Of a DNA stretch of 15,277 nt, positions 1 through 6,614 are shown in pieces. How positions within the stretch are numbered: position 1 is the stretch's first letter; every line of letters starts with the position of its first letter. The translations under genes were made by a program, and so were the position numbers. Origin of the DNA: Candidatus Campbellbacteria bacterium CG22_combo_CG10-13_8_21_14_all_36_13 (lineage in GTDB: Bacteria > Patescibacteriota > Minisyncoccia > Phycocordibacterales > PCTT01); NCBI GenBank assembly GCA_002771585.1, contig PCTT01000045.1, forward strand, positions 1-15,277. Reading direction: 5' to 3'. The notes under the pieces are model-generated. The model saw only the letters and a list, made by a program, of their open reading frames with translations, was not told where the DNA came from and did not search any database.

Positions 1-12
1 TTTCTTCTTCAT
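1..12 (-). CDS. Possible start of a gene running off the left edge
   Basis: An ATG on the minus strand is followed by three lysine codons before the window ends, as in many membrane or secreted proteins. No Shine-Dalgarno site is visible; a TTTAAT box lies four bases upstream, and a palindrome (67-82) lies about 55 bases upstream. Only four codons are present, so neither identity nor reality can be established. Confidence 0.2.
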
Positions 13-66
13 GACAATTAAAATTAATTCTTCTAATCTATTAATTCTAACTGTCCTAATTCAAAG

Positions 67-82
67 GTTAACTGGAGTTAAC
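67..82. promoter_or_regulatory. Perfect palindrome, possible operator
   Basis: The arms GTTAACT and AGTTAAC flank a two-base centre (GG). The site lies in the spacer between the terminator of the 100-residue gene and the possible gene start at the left edge. Its size and symmetry suit a dimeric repressor site, but such a palindrome can also arise by chance in AT-rich DNA. No regulator gene is nearby. Confidence 0.25.
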
Positions 83-131
83 TAAATTCAAACTAAAGCA
101 TAGCAAGATATGCAAAAGATAATGTGACAAC

Positions 132-162
132 AAAAAGGTCTCAGCAATTTCTGCTGAGACCT
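132..162 (-). terminator. Rho-independent terminator of the 100-residue gene
   Basis: A perfect 11-bp stem (136-146 with 152-162) has a five-base loop. On the minus strand it is followed at once by five T residues (132-136, counting the last stem pair). It begins 11 bases after the TGA stop of the gene at 174-476, so it ends that transcript. Confidence 0.88.
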
Positions 163-173
163 AAATGTGAACA

Positions 174-476
174 TCACATTTGTTGTATTGTTTTGTGGAC
201 ATCAAATTCTGCGTCGTTGACCCACATAGTTATTGCTTCGATTGTTTTACCAAGACTCCCACGACCAGAATTATATGCAATTTCACAACTCCTAAATGAA
301 AATTTTCTAGATTGTATTATTAAATTTGCAGCTACGCCCAAGTTATTGCTAATAACAATATATGAAACAACTTCATCAGAAGAAGGGATTTTATCCCTTA
401 ACGAAGAAGGAAACCTTACTTCTTTCAAAAGCGTTGAAAGCGGGTGTTCTTCAAGTCTCGTAGTAAAGGTATCCAT
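174..476 (-). CDS. Uncharacterised 100-residue protein in its own transcription unit
   Basis: I do not recognise this protein. It is 100 residues long and probably cytoplasmic, with no signal peptide or membrane segment. The N-terminal half is charged and hydrophilic; the middle has a hydrophobic strand-like stretch (SYIVISNNLG, about residues 38-47), followed by basic and polar residues with one cysteine and GRGSLGKT (about 71-78). That last segment loosely recalls a P-loop but does not fit the Walker A spacing. The gene is well supported: AGAGGAG sits six bases before the ATG, the best ribosome binding site in the window. A promoter lies upstream (511-538) and a strong terminator follows the stop. 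It is the only gene here ending in TGA. It appears monocistronic, so its neighbours do not suggest a function. Confidence 0.75.
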   Translation of the reverse strand: MDTFTTRLEEHPLSTLLKEVRFPSSLRDKIPSSDEVVSYIVISNNLGVAANLIIQSRKFSFRSCEIAYNSGRGSLGKTIEAITMWVNDAEFDVHKTIQQM

Positions 477-510
477 AAAGAACTCCTCTTGTGGTTGTTT
501 TCTATAAGAC

Positions 511-538
511 AGAATAAATTAAAATATTTATTAGTCAA
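511..538 (-). promoter_or_regulatory. Sigma-70-type promoter for the 100-residue gene
   Basis: On the minus strand, TTGACT (533-538, five of six consensus bases) is followed after 16 bases by TATTCT (511-516, four of six). Transcription would start near 504, giving a leader of about 27 bases that contains the AGAGGAG ribosome binding site. It lies just past the terminator at 562-591, which supports an independent transcription unit. Confidence 0.6.
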
Positions 539-561
539 ACCTGTAAGTTGATTGTAAAGAC

Positions 562-591
562 AAAACTGACGTAATGGGCGTCAGTTTTTTT
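562..591 (-). terminator. Probably bidirectional rho-independent terminator
   Basis: A 10-bp stem including A-T ends (562-571 with 579-588) has a seven-base loop. It lies 22 bases after the stop of the small basic gene and would end its transcript. The minus-strand T run is short (TTTTGTCTTT). The plus-strand run is longer (seven T, 585-591), although no plus-strand gene is visible. Confidence 0.7.
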
Positions 592-613
592 GTGGAAATT
601 TTCGAAGATATTT

Positions 614-703
614 CTACTTCTTCTTGTGTCTATTAGCACGACGCATTTTTGCTCTGCGCCTTCTCTTTACTGATTTTCTTTTGTTTTTTATTTTTGTGCC
701 CAT
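614..703 (-). CDS. 29-residue basic protein, bS22 / COX24-like small ribosomal subunit protein
   Basis: The product begins MGTKIKNKRK and ends in three lysines; about two thirds of it is Lys or Arg, with no acidic residue. The pattern M-G-(S/T)-x-I-K-x-(K/R)-R-K, then a basic run and spaced Arg/Lys, resembles the very short bS22 proteins of actinobacteria and the COX24/AURKAIP1 domain of mitochondrial mS38, which bind rRNA in the small subunit. That assignment is by recalled pattern only. No clear Shine-Dalgarno site precedes the ATG, but a terminator follows the stop. It may share a transcript with the 107-residue gene upstream. Such short basic frames can be missed by gene callers or arise by chance. 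A strongly biased but non-repetitive composition and the family-like N-terminus favour a real gene. Confidence 0.62.
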   Translation of the reverse strand: MGTKIKNKRKSVKRRRRAKMRRANRHKKK

Positions 704-720
704 AAACTCATTTTTATTCG

Positions 721-758
721 TTCTTATTCCTAATTCTTAATTCCTAATTCTTAATTCT
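721..758. repeat. Tandem AT-rich spacer words
   Basis: Near-tandem copies of a TTCYTAATTC-type word fill the spacer after the 107-residue gene, ending TTAATTCTGAA. The same kind of word, with the related ending TTAATTCAGAA, recurs at 13472-13505 before trpS. A small inverted repeat (AGTGTA, three bases, TACACT) lies at 765-779. Confidence 0.6.
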
Positions 759-783
759 GAACAGAGTGTATTCTACACTAAAT

Positions 784-1107
784 TTATTGAAACTCAACCT
801 GTAATGGTTCTATATTGTTTTTATCAGAAAAAGGGTTTAATGAACCGTCCCCAAAGTTTTCAAGAGTTCCACCTATAAAACCCCAGAAATAGGTAAGAAC
901 AGGACTTAGATATTTTGTCCATATTGGTTCTAATATTGTATTCCATGTCCACAATACACCACTCCATACATAACGTAGATTTCCTTGAGTCTGATCAGAT
1001 TCTATAAAAGTTTTAAGGTCAAAACCCAAATAACTCAATAGAAGAACTATTACAACAATCAATACAATCATTCTTACAAAACCACCCTGTGTGTTCATAA
1101 ATTTCAT
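784..1107 (-). CDS. Uncharacterised small membrane protein, one transmembrane segment
   Basis: The product has 107 residues. Residues 12-28 form one hydrophobic helix (IVLIVVIVLLLSYLGF region), preceded by a short Gly/Arg-bearing N-terminus. After it comes a soluble segment rich in aromatic residues, with several Trp and Tyr around residues 47-75 and an acidic C-terminus. I do not recognise a family; small proteins of this plan are common in CPR genomes and usually have no assigned role. There is no Shine-Dalgarno site. A perfect TATAAT ends exactly seven bases before the ATG, which would make the mRNA leaderless. A second in-frame ATG (codon 4) is an alternative start. It follows the M23 peptidase gene after about 95 bases on the same strand, so it may act at the envelope, but that is only context. 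Confidence 0.7.
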   Translation of the reverse strand: MKFMNTQGGFVRMIVLIVVIVLLLSYLGFDLKTFIESDQTQGNLRYVWSGVLWTWNTILEPIWTKYLSPVLTYFWGFIGGTLENFGDGSLNPFSDKNNIEPLQVEFQ

Positions 1108-1114
1108 ATATGAA

Positions 1115-1120
1115 ATTATA
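1115..1120 (-). promoter_or_regulatory. -10 box seven bases before the start codon (leaderless candidate)
   Basis: TATAAT on the minus strand, with seven bases between it and the ATG at 1107, would place transcription start at or next to the A of the start codon. No good -35 box was found at 16-18 bases, so the call rests on the -10 match and the absence of a ribosome binding site. Confidence 0.4.
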
Positions 1121-1202
1121 TCAATAATATTATGTATTTTGTATATGGCTGCTGTTGACAGTGATAAGTTTAAAAACGAAGAGCAGTGCCTATAAGCTAA
1201 TA

Positions 1203-2489
1203 CTATAAATAATCAAGTGGATTAAGATATGCTTCAAATGGTGCAATTGGCATAGTTACATTTCCACAGTTGGTAATAGCTTTCACTTCACCAAGTTTTC
1301 TAACCTGTACACCTTGACTTGCATATAACGTAAAGTGTAAGTGTGGACCGGTTGAATATCCAGTATTACCACTGTAGGCGATTACATCACCAAGCGCGAC
1401 ATTTTGTCCGGGGGAGACTTTTATAACAGACAAATGGGCATAAAGTGTTGAAAGCCCAGTTCCGTGTTTTATCAAAACCCACTTACCATATGAATAACAA
1501 CCCTTTGATTCGTCCGTATTTCCTGTTGCCTGCACTACCCCACTACCAGCAGTTTTTACAGGGGTTCCTGTTGGTATTCCAAAGTCTACACCGTTATGCC
1601 CTTTACCATTATAAGCTCCGGTTTTAGAAAAAGCGGTAGTTCCAAATTTTTGTGTAATTATAATTTTATCCAGTGGCCACGCCAATATACCTTTTCCAAC
1701 CTTGGGGATAGAAGATGGATCAATTGCTATTTTTAATTCTGATTCTAGTTGAGATAATTCCCGTTCAAATTCTTCTCTCCTGGCTTGGGCATCATTTAAA
1801 TATTCCTGGTATTTACTTTCTTCATTTTTTGTAATTGATAAAATTTTGTCTTTTTCTCTCTTGTTGTAATCCACAACCTGTTTTTGATACTGAATAGAGC
1901 TACTCAAATTTCCAAGTTCAATACGTTTAGCAAGTTCATCCTCTTTGTTGTTTTGCAGTCCAGCACGAAGATCATGTAATTCTTGTATGTTTATCCTCAA
2001 TCCGTTTTGGAATGTCTCGAGAGTGTCTACATTAGACCAAAAATCAGTTAGAGATGTGTGTGTGAGCATTGCTTCAATCAGTGAAGTATCATCATTTAGC
2101 TGTATTGATCGAATACTTGACACCAGTGCTTTTTTATTCTTTTCTATTTTCTTTTCTTTCTCTTCTATTTTTAACTCCAACTCATCTATTGTTAGGTTTG
2201 TATTATAAATTTTACTTTGGGTAAGGTTTAGGTCTGCACTAAGCTTTTTTGCTGATGTGTTTAGACGACTCACTTCTGTGGTTAATGTCTTTTTTTGTTC
2301 ACCTATTTCCTGTAACTCCTCTTCGTATTTTTCTATTTCTTTTTCAATCTTTTTAATTTCCTCACTTGCACTAGTCATTTTATTTCTTATTGCATCTATT
2401 ACATCAGCATAAGCAAAAGAACTGATACTAAAAAACAAAGCCAGTAAAAAGCATATATAAGTATATTTTTTGTACTTATCAGGCAACAT
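1203..2489 (-). CDS. Secreted M23 (LytM-type) murein endopeptidase with coiled coil, EnvC-like layout
   Basis: This 428-residue exported protein probably cleaves peptide cross-links in peptidoglycan. An N-terminal hydrophobic segment (about 10-28, ending SFAYA-D) is a signal peptide or anchor. Residues 35-130 and 175-255 are Lys/Glu-rich and predicted coiled coil, like the EnvC/CwlO family partner regions. The C-terminal M23 domain (about 266-425) keeps the zinc and catalytic pattern: H298-x3-D302, H352 in LYAHLS, and H383-L-H385 in GPHLH. E. coli EnvC has lost its own metal site and only activates amidases; this enzyme should be active. Cys331 and Cys408 could form a disulfide. The ATG lies four bases after the gltX stop, so the two genes are probably co-transcribed. 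A role in cell separation or wall turnover is inferred from the domain plan. Confidence 0.92.
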   Translation of the reverse strand: MLPDKYKKYTYICFLLALFFSISSFAYADVIDAIRNKMTSASEEIKKIEKEIEKYEEELQEIGEQKKTLTTEVSRLNTSAKKLSADLNLTQSKIYNTNLTIDELELKIEEKEKKIEKNKKALVSSIRSIQLNDDTSLIEAMLTHTSLTDFWSNVDTLETFQNGLRINIQELHDLRAGLQNNKEDELAKRIELGNLSSSIQYQKQVVDYNKREKDKILSITKNEESKYQEYLNDAQARREEFERELSQLESELKIAIDPSSIPKVGKGILAWPLDKIIITQKFGTTAFSKTGAYNGKGHNGVDFGIPTGTPVKTAGSGVVQATGNTDESKGCYSYGKWVLIKHGTGLSTLYAHLSVIKVSPGQNVALGDVIAYSGNTGYSTGPHLHFTLYASQGVQVRKLGEVKAITNCGNVTMPIAPFEAYLNPLDYL

Positions 2490-2493
2490 AATT

Positions 2494-3903
2494 TTATGTT
2501 TTTAAAATTTTATCCAACGCTTTGTTTAATCTAGACAGTGTTTCTTCTTTTCCTAAAATCTCTGCTAGCGTAAACGGATCGGGTGATTTGTCTCTTCCGG
2601 AAAGAGCAAACCTTATTGGCCACAACACTTCACCTCTCCCCTCTTTTTCGGCATAATCCCAAAGGGTATTTTTTACATCATTGGAATTAAAATTCTTCTC
2701 ATCAATTTTTTCTAAATTTTCAATTGCAAATTTTATATGCTCCTCTAAATTTTTTATTGCTTCTGTTTCTGTATGTTTATGGTTCTCATCAAGTTTTTTA
2801 GAGTGCCAAATCAAAGATTGTACAAAATATTCCGGGGCCTCAAAATAAAACTCTAAATCACCCTCTTTTGACATAATTGTTATTTCACCAAAAGAAGATA
2901 TTCTCTCCTTTAAAGTATCAGCCATTTTTAATAGCCTGTCTTTGCTATACTGTGGTAAGTTTTTTATTTCTGTTTGAATATATTTTTCTACGTTTTCTAT
3001 AAAATCCTCTCTCTCCATTTTTGATATGTGGTGCTTATTAACCCAAAGTAATTTTTCGTTAGAAAATATTGCACCTGCTTTTTGTACCACACTGATATCA
3101 AAGGCCGAAATTAGTTCTTCTACTGTAAAAAATTCTTGTTCTGTGCCAGGATTCCAGCCAAGCATCGCTAGGTAATTGATCATTGCAACCGGCAATATTC
3201 CTTCTTCTTTATATTCCATCACACCCTTTGCCCCATGTCTTTTTGATAGTTTGCTTTTGTCTGGCCCTAAAATCATTGGTATGTGTGCATATATGGGCCT
3301 AGAAGCTCCTATGGCCTCTTGTATTAATATTTGCCTTGCTGTATTAGAGATATGGTCATCTCCTCTTATTATGTGCGTAACTTCCATCTCATGATCATCA
3401 ATTACAACAGCCAGATGGTATAGGGGTTCATCTATACTTTTTGCTATAACGAAATCACCCAAATCTGTTGTGTCAGAAGAAATTTCACCCCTTATTAGAT
3501 CATCAAATGTAACTTTTTTGTTTGGATTTTTAAATCTTATTACTGAGTCCCTCACATTTTCTCCAATCTCCTTACCACCTTCTCCCCTCTCATCAGATAC
3601 ATAAGCAAGACCATCTTCAATTAATTTATTTATATATTGCGCATATATTTGGCCTCTCTCGGATTGTCTAAATGGGCCATGATAGTCTATATCTAACCAA
3701 GAGAGAGCATTTGTTATATCTGTCTCATACTCTTTTTTACTTCTTTCCTTGTCAGTATCTTCAAATCTGAGGTACATAATTCCATTATTTTGTTTTGTGA
3801 ACAAATAATTAAAAAGCGCAGTTCTTGCGCTACCAACATGAAAACCGCCAGTTGGTGATGGTGGGAATCTTGTTATTACTTTCTTTTTATTCACTGTATT
3901 CAT
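2494..3903 (-). CDS. gltX: Glutamyl-tRNA synthetase
   Basis: A class I cytoplasmic enzyme joining glutamate to tRNA-Glu. Its 469 residues match the usual family length. The HIGH-type motif is HVGS (22-25) after PPSPTGG, and the KMSKS-type motif is KLSKR (218-222). Between them is GDDHISNT (181-188), typical of GluRS active sites. The C-terminal 170 residues are the helical anticodon-binding region. The cysteine zinc site found in some GluRS enzymes is absent around residues 95-125. In bacteria without glutaminyl-tRNA synthetase this enzyme also misacylates tRNA-Gln for GatCAB to correct; that is plausible in a CPR genome but not shown here. No Shine-Dalgarno site precedes the ATG, and the spacer upstream is AT-rich repeat sequence. 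The M23 peptidase gene follows after four bases. Confidence 0.97.
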   Translation of the reverse strand: MNTVNKKKVITRFPPSPTGGFHVGSARTALFNYLFTKQNNGIMYLRFEDTDKERSKKEYETDITNALSWLDIDYHGPFRQSERGQIYAQYINKLIEDGLAYVSDERGEGGKEIGENVRDSVIRFKNPNKKVTFDDLIRGEISSDTTDLGDFVIAKSIDEPLYHLAVVIDDHEMEVTHIIRGDDHISNTARQILIQEAIGASRPIYAHIPMILGPDKSKLSKRHGAKGVMEYKEEGILPVAMINYLAMLGWNPGTEQEFFTVEELISAFDISVVQKAGAIFSNEKLLWVNKHHISKMEREDFIENVEKYIQTEIKNLPQYSKDRLLKMADTLKERISSFGEITIMSKEGDLEFYFEAPEYFVQSLIWHSKKLDENHKHTETEAIKNLEEHIKFAIENLEKIDEKNFNSNDVKNTLWDYAEKEGRGEVLWPIRFALSGRDKSPDPFTLAEILGKEETLSRLNKALDKILKT

Positions 3904-3909
3904 AAAAAA

Positions 3910-3955
3910 TTTTCAATTTACAATTTACAATTTTCAATCAATTTACAATTTTTAA
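3910..3955. repeat. CAATTTACAATTT spacer repeats
   Basis: The murG-gltX spacer holds overlapping copies of CAATTTACAATTT, CAATTTTCAAT and similar words. The 17-base stretch at 3910-3926 is identical, in the same orientation, to 14941-14957 in the spacer upstream of glyS. The rest of the spacer (3956-4018) is AT-rich and shows no gene. Confidence 0.7.
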
Positions 3956-4018
3956 TGTTTTAATTTTAAATTAGTTCATTTAAAATTCATTCAAAATTTA
4001 AAATTAATAATTCTCTAC

Positions 4019-5146
4019 TTATTTCTGATGTTCCAACGCTATTGCTAGCACTTTTTTTGCTATTTTTTCTGACGCGTCTTTCCTGGCGAATGCGATTGCG
4101 CTCTTTTTCATATTATCTATTTTGTCTTTACTCTCCATTATATTTGATATTTGAGATATAAGTATGTCGTCATCTAAATTTGCCTCTTCTATTACAACGG
4201 CTGCACCGGTTTCTGCGTAAGAAAAAGCGTTAGTTCTTTGATCCCTTGATATTGTTTGAGGTATCGGGATTATTATACTTGGTATACCCCATAGTGCTAT
4301 TTCAAAAATTGATGAACCTGCTCTTGAAATTATTAAATCAGATACTCCGGCCGACATTCTCATTGCTAGGTTGTTTAGAAATGGAAATATTTTATATCTA
4401 TCTCTGTTTGGATTATTTGCTAACTCACTATTCATTATTTGAACAATACTTTCATAATGCTCTTCCCCTGTTTGATGAATTATTTGATATTTATCGATTA
4501 GTCTTGGGACTGTTTTTATCATTACTTCGTTTATATTTAGTGCACCTTGTGAGCCACCGATAACAAGAATTACGGGTATATCTTTTTCCAGTTTTAAAAA
4601 TTCATGTGCCCCAGAATACTCGGGCTTTAAAAGTTCAGTTCTTATTGGGTTACCAGTCAATGCCACCTTTTCTTTTGGGAAATATTTGGCCACCTGTGGA
4701 TAAGAAATTGCTATTGCCTTTGCAAACTTAGCAGACCATAGATTAACCCTGCCAGGAATAGTGTCTGATTCATGTATTACTACAGGTATGCCCAAAATTC
4801 TAGAGGCTAAAAGAATCGGAAAACTTGCATATCCCCCTTTTGAAAAAATAACATCAGGAAATAATGAAAAGAGTGTCGTTAGCGATTTTATAAAACCCAT
4901 TAGTGTTTTAAAAAGATCTGTTATGTTTTCAAGAGAAAAATATAATCTCAATTTACCAGCTGGAATTTGTCTAAAATTAATTCTTTCTTCAAACAGGGCT
5001 CTATCATCATATTTTGTTGGACCAAAATAATAAAGCTCCGGCTCAAGTAATTTTTCTTCAGCGACTATTTTATTTATTGCTTGGGCGACAGCTATTATTG
5101 GATAAAAGTGTCCACCCGTTCCACCGCCAGTAAATCCTATACGCAT
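4019..5146 (-). CDS. murG: MurG, lipid II-forming N-acetylglucosaminyltransferase
   Basis: MurG transfers GlcNAc from UDP-GlcNAc to lipid I at the inner face of the membrane, giving lipid II. The 375-residue protein shows the family signatures: the glycine-rich loop GGGTGGH (7-13), FSKGGYAS (101-108), HESDTIPG (125-132), TGNPIR (164-169), the donor-site loop GGSQGA (197-202) and RAGSSIFE (275-282), where Glu282 is expected to contact the ribose of UDP. The length is normal. The start is fixed by MRIGFTGGGTGG, as no residues are expected before this motif. There is no clear ribosome binding site. It follows the ftsW-like gene after a 169-base repeat-filled spacer. The usual partners murD and murC are missing from this cluster. 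Confidence 0.97.
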   Translation of the reverse strand: MRIGFTGGGTGGHFYPIIAVAQAINKIVAEEKLLEPELYYFGPTKYDDRALFEERINFRQIPAGKLRLYFSLENITDLFKTLMGFIKSLTTLFSLFPDVIFSKGGYASFPILLASRILGIPVVIHESDTIPGRVNLWSAKFAKAIAISYPQVAKYFPKEKVALTGNPIRTELLKPEYSGAHEFLKLEKDIPVILVIGGSQGALNINEVMIKTVPRLIDKYQIIHQTGEEHYESIVQIMNSELANNPNRDRYKIFPFLNNLAMRMSAGVSDLIISRAGSSIFEIALWGIPSIIIPIPQTISRDQRTNAFSYAETGAAVVIEEANLDDDILISQISNIMESKDKIDNMKKSAIAFARKDASEKIAKKVLAIALEHQK

Positions 5147-5315
5147 GTAGAGTATTTTAGCATTTTAGAGTTAATGTGTCAGGGGATTGTTTAGTTTATA
5201 GTCACATAGTCACATAGTTTAAAGGTTTAAGGTTTAGAGTTTAGTATTTTGGATTTATTTAGGATTTAAAATTAATAAACTCTTAGCTCCTAGCTCTTAT
5301 CTCTAAGCTCTGAAC
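5147..5315. repeat. Spacer built of short recurring words between ftsW and murG
   Basis: No gene is seen here. The spacer contains ATAGTCAC repeated about 2.5 times (5198-5217), GGTTTAAGGTTTAGAGTTTAG-like words (about 5224-5245), and a segment at 5280-5296 whose reverse complement is identical over 17 bases to 14901-14917. The neighbouring sequence (CTTATCTCTAAGCTC) is also a variant of the same word family. No terminator with a T run is apparent, so ftsW and murG could be co-transcribed. Confidence 0.7.
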
Positions 5316-6413
5316 CTAAGTTTTCATACTTCTTGATGCCGAAAGCACTATACCCATTGAGGCAAGTGCTATAGAAAGAGCAGAGCCACCCTTACTTACA
5401 AATATAAGTGGCATGCCTGTAAGAGGCAAAACACCTATCATAGCGCTTATATTTATTAGAGATTGACTTATTACCAAGAGAACAACGCCAGAGACTATAT
5501 AAAAAGTAAAAAGATTTTGAGATTTTGATGCTATTGCAAAACCACGAAAAGTTAAAAGCAAGAACAAAATTAAAAGCACGACCGAACCAACAAAGCCCCA
5601 CTCTTCAGAATATATCGCAAAAATAGAGTCCCCCGTTGGCTCTGGTAGGAAATCAAATTTTTGTATGCTTTTACCAAAACCTTTTCCTAAAAGACCACCC
5701 GACCCAACAGCGATAAATGCCTGCTGTATTTGATAAGACTCTCCTTGAGGATCTCTGTCTGGATGTAGGTATGTATCTATTCTGGATTGTATATATGGAT
5801 GAACCAAAGAAAGTATATAAACCCCAATTAAACATACTGTAATGATAAATATTACGTGTTTAATTTTTGCACCAGCAAGAAAATACATACCGATAAGTGT
5901 CGCCACAATCACCATTGTGGTGCCTGTATCTTTTTGAAGTAAAAGAATACCAGATACAACAGACATTAATCCAAGTACTGGTATTAGTCCAAGCTTTATA
6001 CTCTGTACTTTTTGTTTAATTACCGCCAACCAAGAAGCAAAAAGTATTACGGACCCTATTTTAAGCAACTCTGCTGGCTGAAAAGAAATTGAACCAACGG
6101 CAAGCCAACGTCTGGCACCACCGTGCTCTATACCAATACCTGGTATAAACACTAGCATTGTTACAGAAGCACAAAATACAAAAACGTGAATTGCATATTT
6201 TTGCCAAAATGCCAATGGTGTTCTAGACGTAATCCAAAGTAGCGTTGAACCTATTATGAAACCAAAAAATATTTGACTAAACAGTGTTCTGGAAAAAGTG
6301 ATACCCTCTTTCGCATAAAGGCCAAGTGATGCAGAGTAAAAAATAATAAAACCAACCAACACCAAAGATGTTAGTAATCCTAAAAAAGTTAAATCTACAC
6401 CTCTTTTTTTCAT
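5316..6413 (-). CDS. ftsW: FtsW/RodA-family SEDS peptidoglycan glycosyltransferase, FtsW-like
   Basis: SEDS proteins polymerise lipid II into glycan strands at the outer face of the membrane, with a class B penicillin-binding protein as partner. The 365-residue product has about ten hydrophobic helices. Family motifs are GGARRWL (98-104), FQPAELLKIG (111-120, with Ala where QPSE is usual), GKGFGKS (244-249), LPEPTGDSIFA (256-266), in which Asp262 aligns with the essential catalytic Asp, and the C-terminal LTGMPLIFVSKGGSAL. FtsW is preferred over RodA because of the mraY/murG neighbours. The start is odd. No Shine-Dalgarno site is present, and the ATG is the end of an 11-base inverted-repeat arm (6412-6422, partner 6523-6533). 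An in-frame extension of 14 codons back to a stop exists but shows no family similarity. Confidence 0.94.
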   Translation of the reverse strand: MKKRGVDLTFLGLLTSLVLVGFIIFYSASLGLYAKEGITFSRTLFSQIFFGFIIGSTLLWITSRTPLAFWQKYAIHVFVFCASVTMLVFIPGIGIEHGGARRWLAVGSISFQPAELLKIGSVILFASWLAVIKQKVQSIKLGLIPVLGLMSVVSGILLLQKDTGTTMVIVATLIGMYFLAGAKIKHVIFIITVCLIGVYILSLVHPYIQSRIDTYLHPDRDPQGESYQIQQAFIAVGSGGLLGKGFGKSIQKFDFLPEPTGDSIFAIYSEEWGFVGSVVLLILFLLLTFRGFAIASKSQNLFTFYIVSGVVLLVISQSLINISAMIGVLPLTGMPLIFVSKGGSALSIALASMGIVLSASRSMKT

Positions 6414-6541
6414 CCCGTTAGAGCCAGACCACGACCAGCGCGATTCAGACCCTTGTTATTATTTATAATTATTTTTAACATCTCAATTTTTATATTAATT
6501 TTATTTGTTGTGGTCGCGTGTTTCTAACGGGATCATCCCGT
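6412..6541. repeat. Inverted repeat framing the ftsW leader and start codon
   Basis: ATCCCGTTAGA (6412-6422) is repeated in perfect inversion at 6523-6533. A second arm pair, GACCAC (6427-6432) with GTGGTC (6510-6515), lies inside it. The outer right arm also forms a near-palindrome, ACGGGAT-C-ATCCCGT (6527-6541). The 60-base core is very AT-rich. On the minus-strand transcript the ftsW AUG lies in one arm, so the arms could either pair with each other over about 100 bases or leave the distal arm in a local hairpin. Alternatives are a promoter framed by protein-binding sites, or the scar of a small inserted element. Confidence 0.65.
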
Positions 6542-6580
6542 CCATTATACATCCTTAGGTCATATATACCCCCTGTGGAC

Positions 6581-6612
6581 AAAAAAACGGGGAATCTTAC
6601 AGGACTCCCCGT
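6581..6612 (-). terminator. Rho-independent terminator after mraY
   Basis: A 10-bp stem with one G-T wobble (6587-6596 with 6603-6612) and a six-base loop is followed on the minus strand by seven T residues (6581-6587). It lies about 75 bases past the mraY stop and separates mraY from the ftsW-murG genes, which therefore need their own promoter. Confidence 0.85.
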
Positions 6613-6614
6613 GT

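Noticed and set aside
124..507. Plus-strand open frame of 127 codons
   Set aside because: It lies opposite the 100-residue gene, which has a promoter, ribosome binding site and terminator; the plus frame starts inside the terminator region and has no start signals.
1154..1202. Plus-strand promoter (TTGACA with TATAAG)
   Set aside because: The spacing is about 30 bases, and no plus-strand gene lies downstream.
4246..4563. Plus-strand frame of 105 codons inside murG
   Set aside because: It is antisense to a clear murG reading frame with intact motifs and has no independent support; the same applies to the other antisense frames over gltX, mraY, aspS and glyS.
6414..6453. tRNA 3'-end-like sequence (GGGTCTGAATCGC on the minus strand) before ftsW
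   Set aside because: No acceptor, D-arm or anticodon arm can be formed around it, and the T-stem is not complementary; it is better explained as part of the inverted repeat.
6375..6460. Start of ftsW 14 codons further upstream
   Set aside because: The extension reads through the repeat arm as a Gly/Ser/Trp-rich peptide, has no ATG, and no similarity to SEDS N-termini.
6412..6541. Small insertion sequence or MITE
   Set aside because: No direct repeats at the outer ends were seen, and one arm overlaps the start codon of a core gene; the idea is kept only as an alternative.
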